In this document: piece after piece, positions 24,301 to 32,700 of the stretch | Layout of the letters: each line of letters begins with the position of its first letter | Numbering within the stretch: the stretch's first letter is position 1 | Source of the DNA: Diphasiastrum complanatum | Taxonomy: Eukaryota > Streptophyta > Lycopodiopsida > Lycopodiales > Lycopodiaceae | Direction of reading: 5' to 3' | DNA length: 64,000 nt | Assembly: GCA_029204225.1 (NCBI GenBank) | Contig: CM055104.1 | Span: forward strand, 22,764,189-22,828,188 | Made by a program: the position numbers and the translations under genes | Notes under the pieces: model-generated | What the model was told of the DNA's origin: nothing | Databases searched by the model: none | Seen by the model: only the letters and a program-made list of their open reading frames with translations

Positions 24301-27300
24301 AAGTTATGGGGATGGAATCTCAAGTACACTTTGTGTATATAATGCATTTGGGCAATCACCAAAATAGGTCAATGGCTATAATGGCTGGGATTTATTGTTG
24401 AGGCAGTAATGGTACAAGTACTTGTATTGATTTTTAATAGAGAACAGCCAAGAAATATGGCTTTTTTACTATGGGAACTCAACAGTAGTTGCTGGTATTG
24501 TAGTCATTCCAGGTATTGGTTTTGGGGTTGCATTGATCTGAAACATCATTGATGGATCAAGAAATGATGGCTGCATTGGTTGATCGATGGCTGTTGGCAA
24601 TGATTGGCCTGGATGAGCTGGCACTACAAGAGATGGAAACATTTAGCATGGCATGAAAGTCCGTCAAGTGATCAAGGCATGAGAAGGGGCTGACCATTCG
24701 CTAATGATGGCAGCAAAGGACTTCCGCTGGAGAGAGATAGACAGAGAGATTAAGTTGTCTTTAGAGTTGCCAAAGGTACATTAGATTGAAAAGTAGATCT
24801 TAAGCCTGACTCTTATAGTGGGAGCTTAATACCTCTTTGATCTAAAGGAAAACAAAAAATAACACAGATTATCTATCAATGCCAAGTGAATTAACAATGA
24901 GAATGACAGGGATTACCCTAGATTATCTACTATCCTTGATAGTTTGGGGTAGTAGTGCAAAGATGATGCAATAAATTAAATAGAAAATATTGCCAGTGCA
25001 TGTGGTAGCCTGTGATGAACTGAGCATGTGTGAGCGACTAGATGTGCTGATTGTGCATCGATGGCTAGCTCATGCTGCATAAGGCCTCAAGATCCGTCGA
25101 CATATTAATGCCAAGTGAATTAACAATGAGAATGATAGGGATTACCCTAGTGGGGTAGTAGTGCAAAGATGATGCAATAAATCAAATAGAAAATATTGCC
25201 AGTGCATGTGGTAGCCTGTGATGAACTGAGCATGTGTGAGCGACGAGATGTGCTGATTGTGCATCGATGGCTAGCTCATGCTGCATAAGGCCTCAAGATC
25301 CGTCGACATATTAATGCCAAGTGAATTAACAATGAGAATGATAGGGATTACCCTAGATTATCTACTATCCTTGATAGTTTGGGGTAGTAGTGCAAAGATG
25401 ATGCAATAAATCAAATAGATTATTGCCAGTGCATGTGGTAGCCTGTGATGAACTGAGCATGTGTGAGCGACGAGATGTGCTGATTGTGCATCGATGGCTA
25501 GCTCATGCTGCATAAGGCCTCAAGATCCGTCGACACTGTCTCTGATCTCAGTGTTTGCCTGAAATATTTGCATCATTCTCTAAGTCAAAATCTGCCTTTC
25601 TTTAAGGTTGAAGTCTGGAGAAAAAGGAGGTAATCTACATCTGGCAACTGTGACTATTAGTGCAACATGACTCACTTTGCAAATGGAACATCTCTTGGAT
25701 CATCAGTCCTACACATATCTGATCCTCATATGAAATGAGGGAACAAAGTTCAATTGGCTGATCATGAAAAAGAGAATGTTATCGTCCTCTACTATTGTAA
25801 TATGGGTGGAACATAAGATGCCCACCACATCCAAAGAGCAACGCTGACAAATTTTGTCCTGTCTCGAAATATCTTGGAACTTGTCACTCGCTACTTGCAA
25901 CTCATGAGAAGATATGCGGATCTGTGCCAAAGTGAATCAAAGGCTATGTGAAAGCCTTGAATCTAAGTATCATGGCGAGATCCAGTTCCCATTTGATCGT
26001 CTATACAAGGAATGTGTCCAGTAGAAGTCCAGTTTGACCTTCAATTAAGATTCATAGCCATCAATTGTTTCACATTTAGGGCCTCCTTTTGCTCATGTTT
26101 GACTCATTTCCGGACAATTAACCAAGAAAATTCTTGCTTACATTGATTGGTAGAATTTTTCTGTTGAAATATCTAGGATCTTTTTTATAAGTTTTGGGTG
26201 CATAAGCGTTGACAGGTTATATATCTATTGTTCAGGAAAAGTCCTGCAACTACTTATGCTGATGTATGTCCATTGCTTTTATGAAGTTTCCCTAGGATGC
26301 ACTTGCTGCTATCTAAGCTTGGTGTTTGCTCTGAACAGACATTACAACGGCTGGTTAAAGATCATGGAGATATTTTCGCTTTTGAACCTATGACCAATCA
26401 AGATCGCTCTCTGGTAAAGAGTGAAAAAAGCTCACAACCTTGCTTCAGTTTTGTGAAATGTATTTATAGAAAAGTTTGTGAGAGGATGACGTCAGAAAGG
26501 GCATGTTAATATGATGGGACTCATGAAATTCTTTATTGGGTCACACATTCTTTTTCACTTCAGGTTGTTACGTGATGTTGTTATGGAACTTGAATTATTC
26601 CACAGTAACACACTCTAGATGGAGACACTTTGGGCTGGATTTAGATCAAATAAGTGACTGGGACTTTTTAACATTCTTGTCAACTGAGCCTTTGTAACAT
26701 TCCTAATGTGAAGTTAGGCAATCACATATAAGAGGAAAAACCTCTCAACCCAGGTTAGTCTAAGTGATATTGCTGGTGCTTTGTCTACATTGGCTCATGG
26801 CAAATCATTCCACACTTGTCTCTAAGTTCCTTCCCTACTTTAAAGTTTTGAAAGGAGCAAATGAAAGAATCCAGTTGGTCAATCCTGTAAGCTGGCATGG
26901 ATAGGGTACATGCTACAGCTTCAGCCATAATTTTGAGACTTATAGATGCTACTAGGTGTCAATGCTTTTAGATCCTAGTCCAGATGAATTAGCCTGGGAC
27001 GCTCAAGCTGTGATTGGCATGCATAAGCATTTTGGAAACTATGATTGGTTCAATTTACTTGAACAAACCGATTCATATTCTGAGGCTTTCATATCGTAGT
27101 GTACCAACTTTGACAGAGACATTTGCGCAATGCCGGACAATGGAGTGCTAGCATCTCAATTTCCTGTTTTGAGAAAAAAAGCTATGCCTGTGCATGATGA
27201 ACAAATATCAGGAGTCTCTACAGAGATATGTTGTAATTTGTAAGAGAAAATGATATATTGATGAGGTAGTTTACGATAATTTGCTGATAGACCAACTAGC

Positions 27301-29667
27301 TCTGATGTCACCAGATGACATTTATACCATTCAAATAGTTGAATGTTTACCTGTAGTTTGCAGGTGAATATGATGCTGTCACTTTTCAAGTTTGCTGAAA
27401 AGGACAATTCTGAGTGGCATTTTTTTGCTTTGTGGTAACAAAAGTCAGTTATGGCTCCACTGGGCAACACGCACAATGAGGTTAATAGTTATCAATACCA
27501 ATTTCCAAAGACACGGCCTTTGTTCAAACTAACTCATAAGTTCTAAGTTCTAACCTGCAGTTCGTGTGGCGTCCTCATAGAGCAATGCATACACATCCTC
27601 CTCTGCTTGGTCCCTCGGTGCCAAGTCTGGAACTTTTGCCACATCGATCTCATTGGGATTGACCTGCATCAAATTTCAATGAAATCAAAGTTTCAAAAGG
27701 TTAGATAGTAGATACTTGCAATTCAGAACCTAGAAGTTACAGGTTTACCGTTGGTAGACTAAGTTTTAACTAAGTAGCTACTAGCAATATTGAATAATCA
27801 AAAGTTTAAACCACAATTTACCTGAATTGCCTGTCTGGTCTTTTGTAGTCCGACCCTACTTTAGAAAAATTGGCCCTGCTGGGGGACGGAGGCTAGTATA
27901 TCCCCTTTCTAGTTGTGGCGTCGAAAGTCTGTTCCTCCTCTTCATGTGAATCAAAGAGAACACACTAGCACGACACACTCGAATCTCCTCGACCTGGGCT
28001 CCTGATGGTCCCCATTCCGTCCAATGATTTGAGATGACCATTTGGCTCAAGCGCTCCAAGACAATAAACATGTAGGCAAACCTATACAATGACAAGGAAT
28101 CTTGATTATTAATTTCTATCAAAAATCATGATTCATTGTGCAATATTTGCAAAATGCTACGAGTGAAAAAGTTGTAAAGACTCAGAGATTAGAGGTCAGA
28201 TGAGTATGTAGTATACCTGGTGGGGGCAGGCCTCAAAACCTCAAGCTGTGAATGAGCCCTGAACATGCTCAGCATTCTCGGTTTCTTGGTGACAAACCTC
28301 ACCAAGAATCGTGCTGTGTCAACCACCTCCTTGATTCAAGGGCAACTTCGCTATATCCTCAAAAAGGGGGTCCAGACAATGTGCAACACAGGGCATTTAA
28401 AAAATGTGGGTCCCCATCGCAACGCAAGTAGACGCATTGTCAGTTACAACCTGTACAGAATTCAAATTTCGAAATTTCAAATAGTAAATACATTGTACAG
28501 GTAAAGTGTATGTGAGTGATGAGTCGCAAGTCCTGACTCATGACATTGTACACAATGACATACACACAATTATAAGTCACAATAGTAATTACATTACCAA
28601 CTAGAAATCATGATTCATGATCATTTGACATTGATGCAACATGCATCATGCATGTTATGTATAAATCATGATTTGGGACTTGAGAATGGACACAAGTTTC
28701 AAGCTACAAATCATAACAGTCAAGTTATCATACCTGCACAACATTGTCTGGTCCCACATGGGCCACATCCTCAATGGCTCTCTGAATTGGCCAAACATAT
28801 ACTCTCTACTGACAGATGTGCCTGCATCGGAGGCATCAGTGGCTCTCAAAAACATAGTGCCCATACAGGAAGACACCAATATATTCAGGATGTGACGCTT
28901 CCTTGTATCACTCCAGCCATCTGAAATGATGCTGCATCCAAACCTACATAATAGATTTCCATTTGAAAGTGAACACAATGACAAACAACTACTAGTTGAA
29001 ACTTAGAACTTAGAACTTCAAGAATCAACTTTCAACTTACTACTAGAAGCCATAGATGAATCATGGTGAACAGTTACCATTTAGTTAGATCGCAATTCAC
29101 GAAGCATAAGTAATACAATACATATTGGACCCACGATCTCTTGATGGGGTCCAAGTCCCTCTCGATAGTGTCTCGCTCTGCAACAAGCTCTCTCGTCCTG
29201 ATCTGCTCCATGCTCGGCCCCTCCCACTCAGAACCAATTCTGGATACGGCTCTCATCATGTCCCTCCATGCAGGGGTGCTGTAGAGAGTCCAAAGCATCA
29301 AACTGTAAGTACAAACCAGTTGCATAATCCATTGAGTTCATCCTTCATCCCCTGGAAATCCTGCAACAAAACATTTATACGAGTGGCCACATAGGATTCG
29401 ACCGCTTTAGCAGGGGTATAAGGCTCTTCCGAGAACGGGTAGACCTTTTTAGGAGTAGGCGAAGAAGATAAATAAGCTAATGAGGAGGAAGAGGGGAGAG
29501 AGGCAGTGAAAGGGGGGGGGGGGGCAAGGGCAAAATCTGCTGCTGTGCAGCAGGGAGGCGGGAAGGGGGCTCAGCAGGAGGGAGGAGAGGCTGAGGGGTG
29601 GGCGTTTGTGGAGAGGAGGGAGGAGAAGGGGAGCGTGGGCTCCCCCTTGTCCTCCTAGCCATAGCAG

Positions 29668-29719
<52 letters not shown>

Positions 29720-32700
29720 CAGTTTTTTATAGATTTAATAATAATTTTTAAAAGTCACTGGCTAGAAGTTTTGTGCCAGGCCTTTATCAATTGGGACTCT
29801 AATACAGGTAATGGTTGCTTTGGATTGCAATGTACAGGTTTATAAGCTTGCCTCAGTTTATCATCTGAAAAGTGCCAGCCAGGGTTCTGGAAAAAAGAGG
29901 TTGGTCTTTCCCATAAACAGCATAAATGCCTGATGTAAACTGAAATTATTACTCCTCACAAACTATTTAAGCAGAGGTTTTCTTGCTGACTTTTTGTTAT
30001 ATGCTCAAGAGATCTGCATGCAATGCACATATAATAGAAGACTCCAATCTATGAATTTCAATTTCTAAAATATTGATGGGAAAGACATGGGCAATTACTC
30101 GTGTTTGAAGCTTTCGACTCCATTGTTTCTCATTGGTATTTCTGTGTTTCAACTTTCTTTCCCTGAAAAAGCTGGATTCCTTGAAGTTTATCTCCTTCAT
30201 GTAGGAAGGCAGCAATAAAAAAATCCAAAGAAAGTTTCTTGTCTATTTTACGGTCTGAGTCTCTCACATGTAGTCTGGTGGCTGAGACACAGTGTCCTGT
30301 CTGTGAAGTCTGATGTTAGATCACTCATAAGTATGCTTCAATCCACGACAGGCTCTTGTTCCTGAGTACGTTTTTCTCTTTTGCCAGTTTTTGTACTCAA
30401 CAATGTGCTTTGCAGGTTTGTAGTGGTTACTCGCTCACAACACACTTGCTTACCATCGGGTGATGATGAACACCGTTTGCTAAAGGTAAATTATTTTTCT
30501 CAAAACATGTACAAGGATTTCCTGCCTTTTCATCATAGGAAGACTCAGTGGTCCAGGTGGTTCGAACACTTGGTCTTCGGGAAAGAAACGGAACAAATTA
30601 ACCTCTTTTTGAAATGCCCAATACTGCAAGTAGCCTTCTAGTGTCACTGTTGGCCCTTCTTTTGGTCAAGGTTGAGGTTGACGTCGATTCTAGCTCAGCT
30701 ATATATAACATGGCTCAAATAGCTTTCTTCACATGGTTCCACAGAAATTTGGCATTTTTGATTTAACGATCAGGTGTAGAAGAGGGTGACGAGATTAGTA
30801 GGAAACTCGCCGACTAAGGAAGATGCTGCTAGCAAATAATTGCTTGCCTGTTGGATTCATACCTTCATGTTTCCAAGGCATATGTATTTCAACCGTGAAG
30901 AAAAATAATCGATACAGTATTTTCACCTGTCATTTAGATTAAAACTTGCTTTATTCGATGCAACAGAAGCATACCTCCAAAATTTTTTAGTTGCCCGTTC
31001 CATATGGAATCGCTACCTGAGCTAGAATCACTACGATTTAAGTATGGAATCGCTACCTGAGCTAGAATCACTACGATTTAAGTATGGAATCGCTATCTGA
31101 GCCACGTTATATATATCTGAGCTACTAATAGTTGCAGGTGGCACTATAATACCTGCTTTTTTATTTAAAAAAAAACTTTCCAACCCAGTACGTTCCGGAA
31201 CATACTGTACGGAACGAACGGTACGTTCCGGCCCAAAAGGGTCGGAACGGGTTTCTAAGCTTCACATTATTGAAGAGTCACCAGATGTAACCCCTTTAAG
31301 TCGATGGTGCAGAGTGCCATGCTTGCCTGCTCGACTTTATTTTGGCAACAAGAGAGTCTAGGACCATTTTACGAAGATCTCAGATTGTAGATACCATACT
31401 TGTACAAGCAGCCATATGTACTTACTAAAAAGTGTCCACTATTAGTCCAATGATATTGTAGCTTAGTAACATTCACATTCCTTTTCTTTGAGAGAGATGA
31501 TTGCATCCTTGTTTGCTCGTTATTGGCTTACATTGTTTTCTCAAAACATTGATAGAAAAGCTTGAATTCTTGCAAAACTCTGATCTGGTAATATATATCA
31601 TCTGAGAAAATATGATGCCTCTATATTCCAAGTACCTCATCCATCAGATGCCATTCTCTTGCCGATGCACAATCTTCTCCAATTGGTGGCCATTTTGGAC
31701 ATGAAAAATAATGTCTTTTCTTCAATATTTCATTTGATTGGCCTCATGGAAAGAGGCATATGCTTTGATCCAACCGTGTGCATGTTGTCATTAGAATAAG
31801 TACTTTAGAGGCAAAACTCAGGCCTGTTACATCATTTTCCTATTCGTCTTTGCATTGGATTGATGTTTTCCTTTATTTTGTTATCGTTTTACACAGTACA
31901 CAAAGTACATGATACTTGCATGGTGATAGTTTTTGTTTATGTGATAATGCTCATTGCTTGATTGTTCGCATTACTGTAGAGCAATGTGCATGATTATTTC
32001 TTGCAAAGATCTTTGAACTTGCATGGCTTGCCTGGTCTTTTCTTACAGATTGAGACATTGAGTTGACTTCTAATTATTGGAAAATCCCTTCACAATCTGT
32101 ATTGATGGTCATTTCTAACCATTTGGAGACTGAAAGCTTGTTCAAAGTTATTATTTATATTCTGAAGGATTATTTGAGGTGTTTGGTCACACTTTCTGGC
32201 AGAGATTGAGATCAGATTCTTTCTTTGGCAATATCAATGATACTAATTTTGTGAGCAGTGACATCAGGTTGATACCCTTTCATTTGGCTTAAGACTACTC
32301 ATGCATTTGCTTGAATTTTGCTTATATCAAATATGTTCCTCTTTCTGTTACATACTTTCGTTTTGATACTTGCGAGGCCATTCTGAGGGCCCAATCCAAT
32401 GGGGTTGGCTCAGTTGGCTAGCTTGGCATCCAAAATTGCTTTGGTCCCAGGTTCAAGTCCCCTTTATTTAGGCATGTAGTTAGGTTGTTATTGATGATTT
32501 TGGACTCCGGGCGTTATTGATTCATGTAGATTTGTGTACTTAATTGAGCCCACTTTGGTCATTTGTTCACTTAAGAAAGGTTCACACTATCCTGATCTTC
32601 TGATAGGGTGCAAAGGAGGACGAGGCATTTTTGAGAGCTCCTTGTAGGAGAACCACGTGGAGCAAGTTTCTTTGTTGAAGGGTTGGAAATGGTTGGCTAT

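Noticed and set aside
29606-29845. Frame with a long Arg-Glu repeat
   Set aside because: Translation of the (GA)n microsatellite.
32397-32470. tRNA gene
   Set aside because: A and B boxes are present but I cannot fold acceptor and anticodon stems; the longer body fits a SINE.
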